Below, in pieces: positions 1-7,260 of a stretch of DNA of 25,717 nucleotides. The DNA is taken from the NCBI GenBank assembly GCA_023391635.1, contig JAEWAQ010000059.1, positions 1 through 25,717 on the forward strand, in the 5' to 3' direction. Source of the DNA: Bacillota bacterium. GTDB taxonomy: Bacteria; Bacillota; Bacilli; Paenibacillales; Paenibacillaceae. Position 1 is the first letter of the stretch, and each line of letters begins with the position of its first letter. Under the pieces are notes generated by a model. That model was not told where the DNA came from, ran no database searches, and was given only the letters and a program-made list of their open reading frames with translations. Made by a program: the position numbers and the translations under genes.

Positions 1-135
1 GCTATGGCGGGTGGTTGGTACTGAAAGTACCTAAGTTGGGCGAAACGAGGGGGCGCGGCGAGAGATGGGTACTGAAAGTACCCAAGTTCGGCGAAACGAG
101 GAGCTATGGCGGGAGATGGGCATTGAAAGTACCTA
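1..135. repeat. Tandem ~51-bp hairpin repeat, three units
   Basis: Three units begin at about 1, 52 and 103. Each carries a small inverted repeat with a GAA loop: GGTACT-GAA-AGTACC at 17-31, GGGTACT-GAA-AGTACCC at 67-83, and a degenerate copy at 118-133. Units 1 and 2 share the trailing GGCGAAACGAGG, and units 1 and 3 share the leading GCTATGGCGGG. The third unit is truncated after the hairpin. No coding frame is credible here. The block lies upstream of the S10 promoter and probably follows a gene outside the window. The repeat is seen directly; its role is unknown. Confidence 0.8.
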
Positions 136-210
136 ACTCCCGCCCGCCAGCGGTTGGATCCGGTGCGCAAAGGCCGAAAACAAAGTTGTGAAAACACGAA
201 TAAAATTTTG

Positions 211-239
211 TTGCATTCACCTTGGCAGATCGCTATAAT
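211..239 (+). promoter_or_regulatory. Sigma-A promoter of the S10-spc-alpha operon
   Basis: A -35 box TTGCAT (211-216) is separated by exactly 17 nt from a perfect -10 box TATAAT (234-239). The A/T-rich stretch at about 188-210 in front of the -35 resembles an UP element. Transcription should start near 246, leaving a leader of about 140 nt before rpsJ. No other promoter of this quality is visible before the terminator at 15780. Confidence 0.85.
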
Positions 240-348
240 AGTGAATGTTGGTCTGTGACTGTGCGATGATGTGAGAGGTTGCTGACACACCCGGCCCCTT
301 TGCCATAGAGTGGATGTCCGGTTGTTGTCGGGTTTTCTCACGGAGTAT

Positions 349-380
349 GTCCGATTCCAAAATTGGACGAATGAGGAGGG
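349..380 (+). promoter_or_regulatory. rpsJ leader hairpin abutting the Shine-Dalgarno
   Basis: GTCCGATT (349-356) pairs with AATTGGAC (361-368) through eight pairs including one G-U, around a CCAA loop. The ribosome binding site GAGGAGGG (373-380) starts four nucleotides after the stem. The rest of the leader (246-348) shows no motif I recognise. The hairpin could insulate the ribosome binding site or respond to a ribosomal protein; that is inference. Confidence 0.5.
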
Positions 381-388
381 AATTCCCT

Positions 389-697
389 ATGGCGAAGCAA
401 AAGATCCGTATCCGCTTGAAAGCCTACGACCACCGCGTGCTTGATCAATCCGCGGAGAAAATCGTAGAGACGGCGAAACGCACCGGTGCAAGTGTATCTG
501 GTCCGATTCCGCTGCCGACCGAGAAGCAAATCATTACGATTCTGCGCGCGGTGCACAAGTATAAGGATTCGCGTGAGCAATTCGAGATGCGCACGCACAA
601 GCGTTTGATTGATATCGTCAATCCGACGCCGCAGACGGTCGACGCGCTGATGCGTCTTGATCTGCCGTCCGGCGTAGACATCGAAATCAAACTGTAA
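389..697 (+). CDS. rpsJ: 30S ribosomal protein S10
   Basis: The product is 102 aa, the usual length for Bacillus S10, and begins MAKQKIRIRLKAYDHRVLDQ. S10 sits in the head of the 30S subunit. As NusE it also partners NusB in rRNA antitermination at boxA, and a boxA lies in the rRNA leader at the far end of this window. The open frame extends upstream to 314, but GAGGAGGG at 373-380 fixes the ATG at 389. It is the first gene of the S10 operon, downstream of the promoter at 211-239. rplC starts 49 nt after its stop. Confidence 0.98.
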   Translation: MAKQKIRIRLKAYDHRVLDQSAEKIVETAKRTGASVSGPIPLPTEKQIITILRAVHKYKDSREQFEMRTHKRLIDIVNPTPQTVDALMRLDLPSGVDIEIKL

Positions 698-746
698 TTA
701 ATCCATGGAGACAAGGTCTCATACAGAAAGGAAAAGAGGTGTCAAC

Positions 747-1406
747 ATGAAAGGAATCTTGGGACGTAAACTTGGGATGACGCAAGTGTTCGCGGCAGAC
801 GGAAGCGTAGTGCCGGTCACAGTAATTGAAGCGGCCCCGAACGTCGTGCTTCAGAAGAAAGACGAAGCGAGCGACGGTTATGAAGCGATCCAGCTTGGTT
901 TCGACGACAAACGGGTCAAGCCGGTCAAAGAAGGCAAGAAAAACAGGATCAAAATTGCCCTGCAGCCGGAAATTGGTCATGCCAAAAAAGCCAATACGGC
1001 GCCCAAGCGCTTCGTCCGCGAAATTCGCGGAGCAGACCTCGCCGGAGTCGAAGTTGGCCAGGAAGTCAAAGTCGACATTTTCGAGGCAGGTCAATTTGTT
1101 GACGTAACGGGTATTTCGAAGGGTAAAGGAACGGCAGGTGCCATCAAACGTTGGGGCATGTCCCGCGGGCCGATGGGTCACGGTTCCAAGTATCATCGCG
1201 GCAACGGCTCGCTCGCGACGATTCGTGATGCCAACCGCGTTCCGAAGGGCAAGAAGATGCACGGCCGCATGGGTTCGGAGACGATCACCGTTCAGAACCT
1301 GGAAATCGTGCGCGTCGACAGCGAGCGCAATGTGCTGCTGATCAAGGGCTCCGTACCCGGACCTAAGAACACCTATCTTAAAATTCGCGCTTCCGTTAAG
1401 AAATAA
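747..1406 (+). CDS. rplC: 50S ribosomal protein L3
   Basis: L3 is an early-assembly protein that binds 23S rRNA near the peptidyl transferase centre. The 219-aa product starts MKGILGRKLGMTQVF; the AAAGAGGTG just upstream selects ATG 747 over the in-frame ATG at 705. The core motif SKGKGTAGAIKRWGMSRGPM (residues ~128-147) belongs to the long central extension that reaches the catalytic centre. It is about 10 residues longer than the B. subtilis protein as I recall it; the extra, basic residues lie near 57-74 (VKPVKEGKKNRIKIALQ). Second gene of the S10 operon. Confidence 0.97.
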   Translation: MKGILGRKLGMTQVFAADGSVVPVTVIEAAPNVVLQKKDEASDGYEAIQLGFDDKRVKPVKEGKKNRIKIALQPEIGHAKKANTAPKRFVREIRGADLAGVEVGQEVKVDIFEAGQFVDVTGISKGKGTAGAIKRWGMSRGPMGHGSKYHRGNGSLATIRDANRVPKGKKMHGRMGSETITVQNLEIVRVDSERNVLLIKGSVPGPKNTYLKIRASVKK

Positions 1407-1436
1407 TAAGCATCGATCCAGAAAGGAGGACCACTC

Positions 1437-2060
1437 ATGCCTAAAGTGTCAGTATATAACGTGGAAGGCAGCCAAGTCGGAGAACTTGAGCTTGCTGAAG
1501 GCATTTTCGGAATTGAACCGAATACCCACGTGCTGCACAGTGCAGTCGTACTGCAGCAAGCGTCGCTTCGTCAAGGCACGCACAAAACGAAAGGCCGTTC
1601 CGAAGTTCGCGGCGGCGGCCGCAAACCGTGGAAACAGAAAGGCACTGGCCGCGCCCGTCAAGGCTCGATCCGTTCGCCTCAATGGAAAGGCGGCGGCATC
1701 GTCTTCGGACCGACTCCGCGCAGCTACGGTTTCAAATTGCCTCGCAAGGTGCGCCGTTTGGCCATCAAATCCGCGCTGTCGAGCAAGGTTGCCGGCAATG
1801 GCATCATCGTTCTTGACCAGCTCAGCCTGAACCAACCGAAGACGAAGGATTTCGCGAAAATCCTCAGCAACCTCAAGGTTGCGCGCAAGGCGCTTGTCGT
1901 GACCAAAGAATTCGATAACAACGTGGCTATGTCCGCACGCAACATTCCGGGCGTTAAATTCGTTGTCGCAGACGGAATTAACGTGCTTGACGTGATGGTT
2001 CATGATCAATTGATCATCACGAAGGACGCAGTCGCGAAGGTAGAGGAGGTGTTCGCGTAA
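1437..2060 (+). CDS. rplD: 50S ribosomal protein L4
   Basis: The product is 207 aa. L4 lines the polypeptide exit tunnel with a long basic loop, visible here at about residues 44-95 (KTKGRSEVRGGGRKPWKQKG and following). In E. coli L4 also represses its own S10 operon; no equivalent structure is obvious in this leader. The start ATG 1437 follows GAAAGGAGGA at 1421-1430. Its stop codon overlaps the rplW start by one base (TAATG), which implies translational coupling. Confidence 0.97.
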   Translation: MPKVSVYNVEGSQVGELELAEGIFGIEPNTHVLHSAVVLQQASLRQGTHKTKGRSEVRGGGRKPWKQKGTGRARQGSIRSPQWKGGGIVFGPTPRSYGFKLPRKVRRLAIKSALSSKVAGNGIIVLDQLSLNQPKTKDFAKILSNLKVARKALVVTKEFDNNVAMSARNIPGVKFVVADGINVLDVMVHDQLIITKDAVAKVEEVFA

Positions 2061-2353
2061 TGAAAAACCCCCGTGATGTCATTAAGCGGCCGGTCATTAC
2101 CGAACGCACCAGCGATTTCGTTAGCCAGCTGAAATACGTGTTCGAAGTCGACATCAAGGCGAACAAGACGGAGATCAAGCAAGCCGTCGAGCAAATTTTC
2201 AAGGTAAAAGTCGTCAGCGTCAATACGTTGCGCATGCCGGCTAAGCCAAAGCGTTATGGCCGCCACAGCGGTTATACGTCGGAATGGAAAAAAGCGATCG
2301 TTCAGCTCGCAGAGGGCAGCAAGCCGCTCGAGTTCTTCGAAGCTTCCGTATAA
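2060..2353 (+). CDS. rplW: 50S ribosomal protein L23
   Basis: The 97-aa product starts MKNPRDVIKRPVITERTSDF, typical of bacterial L23. L23 forms part of the tunnel exit and is the docking site for trigger factor and SRP. Its ATG shares one base with the rplD stop, and the GAGGAGG inside the end of rplD serves as ribosome binding site. Length and the basic region RMPAKPKRYGRHSGYTSEWK fit the family. Confidence 0.97.
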   Translation: MKNPRDVIKRPVITERTSDFVSQLKYVFEVDIKANKTEIKQAVEQIFKVKVVSVNTLRMPAKPKRYGRHSGYTSEWKKAIVQLAEGSKPLEFFEASV

Positions 2354-2384
2354 TACAAATTTTTAAGGTAAGGAGGTTACCCGA

Positions 2385-3215
2385 GTGCCAGTCAAAAAGT
2401 TTAAACCGACCACGCCGAGCCGTCGCCAGATGACGATGTCCACGTTCGAAGAGATTACCGCTTCGACGCCTGAGAAATCGCTGCTCGCACCGCTCAGCAA
2501 GACGGCCGGACGCAACAACCAAGGCAAGATCACGACGCGCCATCATGGCGGCGGACATAAGCGTAAATATCGCATCATCGACTTCAAGCGGACGAAAGAC
2601 GGCATACCCGGCCGCGTGGCCACGATCGAATACGATCCGAACCGTACGTCTTACATCGCGCTGATCAATTACGTTGATGGCGAGAAAGCTTATATTATCG
2701 CGCCGAAGGGACTGAAGGTCGGCGACGAAATCATGTCCGGCCCTGAAGCCGACATCAAGGTGGGCAACGCGCTTCCGCTGGAGAACATCCCGGTCGGTTC
2801 CGTTATCCACAATGTCGAGCTCAAGCCTGGCAAAGGCGGTCAACTTGTTCGCGCAGCCGGCGCATCCGCGCAATTGCTCGGCAAAGAAGAGCAATACGTA
2901 ACGATTCGTCTGGTGTCCGGCGAGATCCGTCGCATCCTGAAGCAATGCCGCGCCACGATCGGTACGGTCGGCAATCAGGACCATGAACTGATCAACATCG
3001 GCAAAGCTGGCCGCAACCGCAACCTCGGCAAGCGCCCGACTGTCCGCGGTGTTGTCATGAACCCGAACGATCACCCGCACGGCGGTGGCGAAGGCCGCGC
3101 TCCGATCGGACGCAAGTCGCCGATGTCTCCATGGGGCATGCCGACGCTTGGTTACAAGACACGCAAGAAGAAGAAAGCTTCAAGCAAATACATCGTTCGC
3201 AGCCGCTCCAAGTAA
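2385..3215 (+). CDS. rplB: 50S ribosomal protein L2
   Basis: L2 is needed for subunit association and peptidyl transferase activity. The 276-aa product contains the conserved C-terminal block NPNDHPHGGGEGRAPIGRKS (starting near residue 226) with the histidine region implicated in catalysis. The N-terminal OB-like part carries the RNA-binding motif ITTRHHGGGHKRKYRIIDFK (~46-65). It uses a GTG start at 2385, set by AAGGAGG at 2370-2376. The 59-nt spacer to rpsS holds a small hairpin. Confidence 0.98.
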   Translation: MPVKKFKPTTPSRRQMTMSTFEEITASTPEKSLLAPLSKTAGRNNQGKITTRHHGGGHKRKYRIIDFKRTKDGIPGRVATIEYDPNRTSYIALINYVDGEKAYIIAPKGLKVGDEIMSGPEADIKVGNALPLENIPVGSVIHNVELKPGKGGQLVRAAGASAQLLGKEEQYVTIRLVSGEIRRILKQCRATIGTVGNQDHELINIGKAGRNRNLGKRPTVRGVVMNPNDHPHGGGEGRAPIGRKSPMSPWGMPTLGYKTRKKKKASSKYIVRSRSK

Positions 3216-3240
3216 GCGCCGGGCGGCGTGAACGGCTACA

Positions 3241-3266
3241 ATCGCGTCATGCGCGATGAAGGGAGG
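3241..3266 (+). promoter_or_regulatory. Hairpin directly before the rpsS ribosome binding site
   Basis: ATCGCG (3241-3246) and CGCGAT (3252-3257) form a perfect 6-bp stem around TCATG. The Shine-Dalgarno AAGGGAGG follows one base later. Seen directly; any regulatory role is inference, and a 6-bp stem can occur by chance. Confidence 0.4.
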
Positions 3267-3274
3267 AGCATTCC

Positions 3275-3556
3275 ATGGGTCGCAGCCTGAAAAAAGGACC
3301 ATTCGTTGACGGCTATCTGCTCAAGAAAGTCGAAGAACTGTCCGGATCGAACAAGAAAGTCGTGATCAAAACCTGGTCGCGCCGTTCGACGATTTTCCCG
3401 CAATTCGTGGGTCAAACGTTTGCCGTATATGACGGCCGCAAGCATGTCCCTGTCTATGTAACGGAAGATATGGTCGGACACAAGCTCGGCGAGTTCGCGC
3501 CGACGCGCACGTTCAAGGGCCATACGGACGACGACAAGAAGACGGGCAGAAGATAA
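3275..3556 (+). CDS. rpsS: 30S ribosomal protein S19
   Basis: The 93-aa product opens MGRSLKKGPFVDGYLLKKVE, diagnostic of bacterial S19, which binds the 30S head with S13 and contacts the A-site region. The conserved C-terminal part GHKLGEFAPTRTFKGH is present. ATG 3275 follows AAGGGAGG. The 87-nt gap to rplV is long for this operon and carries a hairpin repeat. Confidence 0.97.
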   Translation: MGRSLKKGPFVDGYLLKKVEELSGSNKKVVIKTWSRRSTIFPQFVGQTFAVYDGRKHVPVYVTEDMVGHKLGEFAPTRTFKGHTDDDKKTGRR

Positions 3557-3600
3557 AACCCTGCGAATCGGCCGCCAGGCCGGTTGCGTAACAAAGCGGG

Positions 3601-3636
3601 GAGGGTTTGACCCGTCAAACTCCCGATAAAAGGAGG
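3601..3636 (+). repeat. Degenerate member of hairpin repeat family B, before rplV
   Basis: GTTTGAC (3605-3611) and GTCAAAC (3614-3620) form a near-continuous inverted repeat, flanked by GAGG and TCCC. The segment then runs GATAAAAGGAGG into the rplV Shine-Dalgarno. Its plan (GAG, stem, CAAACTCCC, A/T-rich link, AGGA) matches the better-preserved copies at 5318-5352 and 15750-15784, so I treat it as a diverged relative. A second small stem, CGGCC/GGCCG, lies near 3569-3583. Confidence 0.45.
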
Positions 3637-3643
3637 TACACCG

Positions 3644-3982
3644 ATGTCTCAGCAAGCGAAAGCTCATGTGTATAACATTCGCATCCCTGCTCGCAAAGTC
3701 CGACTGGTCCTCGACCTGATCCGCGGCAAGCAAGTGGGCGAAGCGGTCTCGATTTTGCGTCATACGCCGCGTTCGGCATCTCCGGTTCTGGAGAAGCTGC
3801 TGAATTCCGCGATTGCCAACGCTGAACACAATTATCAATTGGACGTGAACAAGCTGATCGTTTCCGAGGCTTTCGCCAACGAAGGCCCGACCATGAAACG
3901 GTTCCAGCCGCGCTCTCAGGGCCGCGCGTTCAGCATCTTCAAGCGCACCAGCCACATTACGCTGGTCGTATCCGAAAAATAA
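3644..3982 (+). CDS. rplV: 50S ribosomal protein L22
   Basis: The product is 112 aa. L22 reaches into the exit tunnel opposite L4 with a beta-hairpin, here around residues 80-100 (EGPTMKRFQPRSQGRAFSIF). The N-terminal AKAHVYNIRIPARKVRLVLD matches the family. ATG 3644 lies 7 nt after AGGAGG at 3631-3636. rpsC starts 13 nt after the stop. Confidence 0.97.
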   Translation: MSQQAKAHVYNIRIPARKVRLVLDLIRGKQVGEAVSILRHTPRSASPVLEKLLNSAIANAEHNYQLDVNKLIVSEAFANEGPTMKRFQPRSQGRAFSIFKRTSHITLVVSEK

Positions 3983-3995
3983 GGAGGGACAACGT

Positions 3996-4658
3996 GTGGG
4001 TCAAAAAGTAAATCCGGTCGGTCTTCGTATCGGCATCATCCGTGATTGGGAATCCAAGTGGTATGCCGACAAGGACTTCGGCGATCTCCTGATGGAGGAC
4101 GTCAAAATCCGCGAATTCCTCAAAAACAAACTGAAGGACGCCGCTGTTGCCCGCATTGAAATCGAACGTGCGGCTAACCGCGTGAACGTCACGATCCATA
4201 CTGCCAAGCCGGGCATCGTCATCGGCAAGGGCGGATCGGAAGTCGAAGTGTTGCGCGCTCAGCTGGCGAAGCTGACAAACAACAAGAAGGTTCATATCAA
4301 TATTTCCGAAATCAAAAATCCGGAACTGGATGCGATTCTTGTTGCCGAGAGCATTGCACAGCAACTTGAACGCCGCACTTCATTCCGTCGCGCCATGAAA
4401 CAAGCGATCCAACGGACGCAACGCGCAGGCGCCAAAGGTATCAAAACATCCGTAAGTGGACGTCTGGGCGGCGCGGAAATCGCCCGTACGGAAGGCTACA
4501 GCGAAGGTACGGTGCCGCTGCACACGCTGCGTGCGGACATCGACTACGGCACGGCAGAAGCCCATACGACTTACGGCCGCATCGGCGTCAAAGTATGGAT
4601 CTACCGCGGCGAAGTCCTTCCGACGAAGAAGAAAGCCGCTGAGGAAGGAGGCAACTGA
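3996..4658 (+). CDS. rpsC: 30S ribosomal protein S3
   Basis: S3 forms the mRNA entry gate with S4 and S5. The 220-aa product has the KH domain with its GxxG loop (TAKPGIVIGKGGSEVEVLR, residues ~68-86) and a conserved C-terminal half (RTQRAGAKGIKTSVSGRLGG). The start is GTG at 3996, giving MGQKVNPVGLRIGI; an overlapping GTG at 3994 is in another frame. AAGGAGG at 3981-3987 is the binding site. rplP begins 2 nt after its stop. Confidence 0.97.
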   Translation: MGQKVNPVGLRIGIIRDWESKWYADKDFGDLLMEDVKIREFLKNKLKDAAVARIEIERAANRVNVTIHTAKPGIVIGKGGSEVEVLRAQLAKLTNNKKVHINISEIKNPELDAILVAESIAQQLERRTSFRRAMKQAIQRTQRAGAKGIKTSVSGRLGGAEIARTEGYSEGTVPLHTLRADIDYGTAEAHTTYGRIGVKVWIYRGEVLPTKKKAAEEGGN

Positions 4659-4660
4659 TC

Positions 4661-5098
4661 ATGTTGATCCCCAAACGCGTTAAACACCGCAAGCAGCATC
4701 GCGGCAAGATGAAAGGCATGGCCAAGGGCGGCACGGAAGTGCACTTCGGCGAATATGGCCTGCAAGCGATGGAGCCGGCTTGGGTAACGAACCGTCAAAT
4801 CGAATCCGCTCGTATTGCCATGACCCGTTACATCAAGCGGGGCGGCAAAGTGTGGATCAAAATTTTCCCTTCCAAGCCGATCACCCAGAAGCCTCTCGAG
4901 GTGCGGATGGGTAGCGGTAAAGGTAACGTAGAGAAGTGGGTAGCCGTCGTCAAGCCGGGCAAAATCCTGTTCGAATTGGCAGGCGTAACCGAGGAAATCG
5001 CGCGCGAGGCCATGCGTCTTGCGGCTCACAAACTGCCGATCAAGACGAAGTTTGTGAAGCGTGAAGAATTGGGTGGTGATGCAAATGAAGGCCAGTGA
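4661..5098 (+). CDS. rplP: 50S ribosomal protein L16
   Basis: L16 helps position tRNA in the A and P sites of the large subunit. The 145-aa sequence begins MLIPKRVKHRKQHRGKMKGM and contains the conserved RYIKRGGKVWIKIFPSKPIT and RMGSGKGNVEKWVAVVKPGK. ATG 4661 follows AAGGAGG inside the end of rpsC. The last 14 nt overlap rpmC in another frame, implying coupled translation. Confidence 0.97.
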   Translation: MLIPKRVKHRKQHRGKMKGMAKGGTEVHFGEYGLQAMEPAWVTNRQIESARIAMTRYIKRGGKVWIKIFPSKPITQKPLEVRMGSGKGNVEKWVAVVKPGKILFELAGVTEEIAREAMRLAAHKLPIKTKFVKREELGGDANEGQ

Positions 5099-5282
5099 AT
5101 TCCGCAACCTGACGTCGGCTGAGCTCGAGCAGAAGGTCGCCGGCTTCAAGGACGAGTTGTTCAACCTCCGTTTCCAACTGGCTACCGGCCAACTGGACAA
5201 TCCGCACCGCATCAGCGAACTGCGGAAAGAAATCGCCCGGGCCAAAACGATTTTGCGCGAGCGTGAACTCGGCATTGGATAG
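5085..5282 (+). CDS. rpmC: 50S ribosomal protein L29
   Basis: The product is 65 aa (MKASEFRNLTSAELEQKVAG...). L29 is a two-helix protein near the tunnel exit beside L23. The frame is open back to 5061, but family comparison and the GGTGGTGAT just upstream support ATG 5085, which overlaps the rplP end by 14 nt. The C-terminal ELRKEIARAKTILRERELG is typical. An 83-nt repeat-containing gap follows before rpsQ. Confidence 0.95.
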   Translation: MKASEFRNLTSAELEQKVAGFKDELFNLRFQLATGQLDNPHRISELRKEIARAKTILRERELGIG

Positions 5283-5287
5283 TTAAG

Positions 5288-5352
5288 GAGAGAGTTTTCT
5301 CCGCAAACTCCAAAGCGGTGAGAGCTTGCTCCGCAAACTCCCTATTAGAGGA
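5288..5352 (+). repeat. Two adjacent copies of hairpin repeat family B, before rpsQ
   Basis: Copy one (about 5288-5311) has GAGTTTTC and GCAAACTC around TCC. Copy two (5318-5352) has GAGCTTGC and GCAAACTC around TCC, followed by CCTATTAGAGGA, which runs into the rpsQ ribosome binding site. Copy two matches 15750-15784 at 33 of 35 positions, and both differences are C/T changes. Together they fill almost the whole rpmC-rpsQ spacer. Confidence 0.85.
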
Positions 5353-5365
5353 AGGAGGATTTTCC

Positions 5366-5629
5366 TTGAGCGAACGGAATAACCGCAAGGTGCAGATCGG
5401 CAAAGTCGTCAGCGACAAGATGGATAAGACGATCGTGGTGGCTGTCGAGACTTACAAGAAGCACAGCCTGTACCATAAACGCATCAAGTACACGAAGAAA
5501 TTCAAAGCGCATGACGAGAACAATGAAGCCCAAATCGGCGACACGGTGAAGATCATGGAAACCCGCAAGCTGTCGAAGGACAAGAACTGGCGTCTGGTTG
5601 AAATCACCGAGAAGGCCGTTATCGTCTAA
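5366..5629 (+). CDS. rpsQ: 30S ribosomal protein S17
   Basis: The 87-aa product (MSERNNRKVQIGKVVSDKMD...) is an OB-fold primary 16S rRNA binder. It uses a TTG start at 5366, placed 7 nt after GAAGGAGG (5351-5358); no ATG start in this frame gives the conserved N terminus. The motif KFKAHDENNEAQIGDTVKIM is characteristic. The binding site directly follows the repeat pair at 5288-5352, so that repeat contributes to the translation initiation region. Confidence 0.97.
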   Translation: MSERNNRKVQIGKVVSDKMDKTIVVAVETYKKHSLYHKRIKYTKKFKAHDENNEAQIGDTVKIMETRKLSKDKNWRLVEITEKAVIV

Positions 5630-5665
5630 CTGTACTTCATTCAAGCGTGAAAGGAGGACCCACAG

Positions 5666-6034
5666 GTGATTCAACCGTTTACGCGACTGGCAGTTGCCGA
5701 CAACTCCGGCGCGAAAGAATTGATGTGCATCCGCGTCCTCGGCGGCACGGGCCGTCGCGTGGGACACATCGGAGATCTGATCGTCGCTTCCGTCAAACAA
5801 GCAACACCAGGGGGCGTTGTCAAGAAGGGCGATGTCGTGAAGTGCGTAATCGTCCGCACGAAGTTCTCGACCCGCCGCAAGGACGGATCGTACATCTCGT
5901 TCGACGAGAATGCGGCCGTCATCGTCAAGGAAGACAGAAGCCCCCGCGGCACCCGGATTTTCGGGCCGGTCGCCCGCGAGCTTCGCGAACGCGACTTTAT
6001 GAAGATCATTTCCCTGGCTCCGGAAGTGCTGTAA
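5666..6034 (+). CDS. rplN: 50S ribosomal protein L14
   Basis: The 122-aa product begins MIQPFTRLAVADNSGAKELM. L14 is a five-stranded beta-barrel protein that with L19 forms inter-subunit bridges. RGTRIFGPVARELRERDFMK near the C terminus is the family signature. The start is GTG 5666, preceded by AAAGGAGG. It corresponds to the first gene of the spc operon in other bacteria; no promoter is apparent in the 36-nt spacer, so transcription probably continues from S10. Confidence 0.97.
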   Translation: MIQPFTRLAVADNSGAKELMCIRVLGGTGRRVGHIGDLIVASVKQATPGGVVKKGDVVKCVIVRTKFSTRRKDGSYISFDENAAVIVKEDRSPRGTRIFGPVARELRERDFMKIISLAPEVL

Positions 6035-6078
6035 GATCCGGTCCCGGATAAGAGAAGCAGAAGGCAGGAGGTGTACCC

Positions 6079-6432
6079 ATGCCCCGGTTGAAAAAAGTGC
6101 TGGAATCGCACAACAATAAACTGCACGTGAAAAAGGACGACAACGTTATCGTCATCACGGGCAAAGACAAAGGCAAGAAGGGCCGCGTCATCGCTGCTTA
6201 TCCCCGTGAGAACCGCGTGCTCGTCGAAGGCGTCAACATGATCAAGCGGCATACGCGCCCGAATCAGGCGAATCCTCAAGGCGGCATCATCGAACGCGAA
6301 GCTCCGATTCACGCTTCGAACGTCATGCATGTCGACCCGAAGAGCGGCAAGCCGACTCGGATCGGATACAAGGTGCTCGACAACGGCAAGAAAGTCCGGA
6401 TCGCGAAGAAGTCCGGCCAAGAAATCGACTAA
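6079..6432 (+). CDS. rplX: 50S ribosomal protein L24, N-terminally extended
   Basis: L24 nucleates 50S assembly through a KOW domain (VIVITGKDKGKKGRVIAAYP, residues ~23-42). The product is 117 aa. The position equivalent to the usual short-form start (LHVKKDD, residue 15) is a CTG here, and AGGAGGTG at 6067-6074 points to ATG 6079. The protein therefore carries about 14 extra basic residues (MPRLKKVLESHNNK). The conserved RPNQANPQGGIIEREAPIHA is present. rplE follows after 35 nt. Confidence 0.96.
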   Translation: MPRLKKVLESHNNKLHVKKDDNVIVITGKDKGKKGRVIAAYPRENRVLVEGVNMIKRHTRPNQANPQGGIIEREAPIHASNVMHVDPKSGKPTRIGYKVLDNGKKVRIAKKSGQEID

Positions 6433-6467
6433 TCGAAGCAAGGACGGAAAGGAGGTCACTGTGACAC

Positions 6468-7010
6468 ATGGCAGCAAGAATGAAAGAATTTTTCAAGAGT
6501 GAAGTAACGCCTGCCTTGATGCAGAAGTTTAATTACAAATCGGTCATGCAAGTGCCGAAGATTGAGAAAATCGTCATCAACATGGGGGTCGGCGAAGCCG
6601 TCCAGAATTCCAAGGTGCTTGACGCTGCTGTTGAGGATATGCAAAAGATTGCCGGCCAGAAGCCGGTTATCACGCGGGCCAAGAAATCGATCGCCGGTTT
6701 CCGTCTGCGCGAGAATCTCCCGATCGGCGTGAAGGTTACACTACGCGGCGACCGGATGTACTATTTCCTCGACAAGTTGTTCAATATCTCGCTTCCTCGC
6801 GTGCGCGACTTCCGCGGCGTGTCGAGTAAATCGTTCGACGGACGCGGCAACTATACGCTGGGTCTCAAGGAACAGCTGATTTTCCCGGAAATCGAATACG
6901 ACAAGATCGATAAAATCCGCGGGATGGATATCGTAATCGTGACGACGGCTCATTCGGACGAAGAAGCCCGCGAGCTGCTTACCCAACTGGGCATGCCGTT
7001 CACGAAGTGA
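6468..7010 (+). CDS. rplE: 50S ribosomal protein L5
   Basis: L5 binds 5S rRNA and contacts the P-site tRNA. The 180-aa product has KIEKIVINMGVGEAVQNSKV and ends in RGMDIVIVTTAHSDEEAREL, both L5 hallmarks. The start is ATG 6468 after GGAAAGGAGG; the nearby GTG at 6461 is out of frame. The N-terminal MAARMKEFF is a little variable, as is common in this family. Confidence 0.97.
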   Translation: MAARMKEFFKSEVTPALMQKFNYKSVMQVPKIEKIVINMGVGEAVQNSKVLDAAVEDMQKIAGQKPVITRAKKSIAGFRLRENLPIGVKVTLRGDRMYYFLDKLFNISLPRVRDFRGVSSKSFDGRGNYTLGLKEQLIFPEIEYDKIDKIRGMDIVIVTTAHSDEEARELLTQLGMPFTK

Positions 7011-7044
7011 TAGGTCCCCAAACCCTGGGAGGTGTGTTAGCAAA

Positions 7045-7230
7045 GTGGCAAAAACGTCGATGAAAATCAAGCAACAGCGCCCGCCGAAATTTGCAGTTCG
7101 CGCTTATACGCGTTGCGAGCGTTGCGGCCGTCCGCACTCCGTTTACCGCAAGTTCAAAATTTGCCGGATTTGTTTCCGCGAATTGGCATACAAAGGCCAG
7201 ATTCCTGGCGTCAAAAAAGCGAGCTGGTAA
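7045..7230 (+). CDS. rpsN: 30S ribosomal protein S14, zinc-binding type Z
   Basis: The 61-aa product carries the zinc ribbon C24-x2-C27...C40-x2-C43 (CERC and CRIC), so this is the short C+ form, not the ~89-aa zinc-independent form that many Firmicutes also encode elsewhere under Zur control. S14 sits in the 30S head with S3 and S10. The start is GTG 7045, giving MAKTSMKIKQQRPPKFAVRA, after GGGAGGTG. The basic tail GQIPGVKKASW is conserved. Confidence 0.97.
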   Translation: MAKTSMKIKQQRPPKFAVRAYTRCERCGRPHSVYRKFKICRICFRELAYKGQIPGVKKASW

Positions 7231-7260
7231 TCAGCCTAGTTCGGGAAGGAGGTTTACCCC

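Noticed and set aside
1..135. CRISPR-like array
   Set aside because: The repeats are imperfect along their length, there are no distinct spacers of constant size, and no cas genes are present. It is a simple tandem hairpin repeat.
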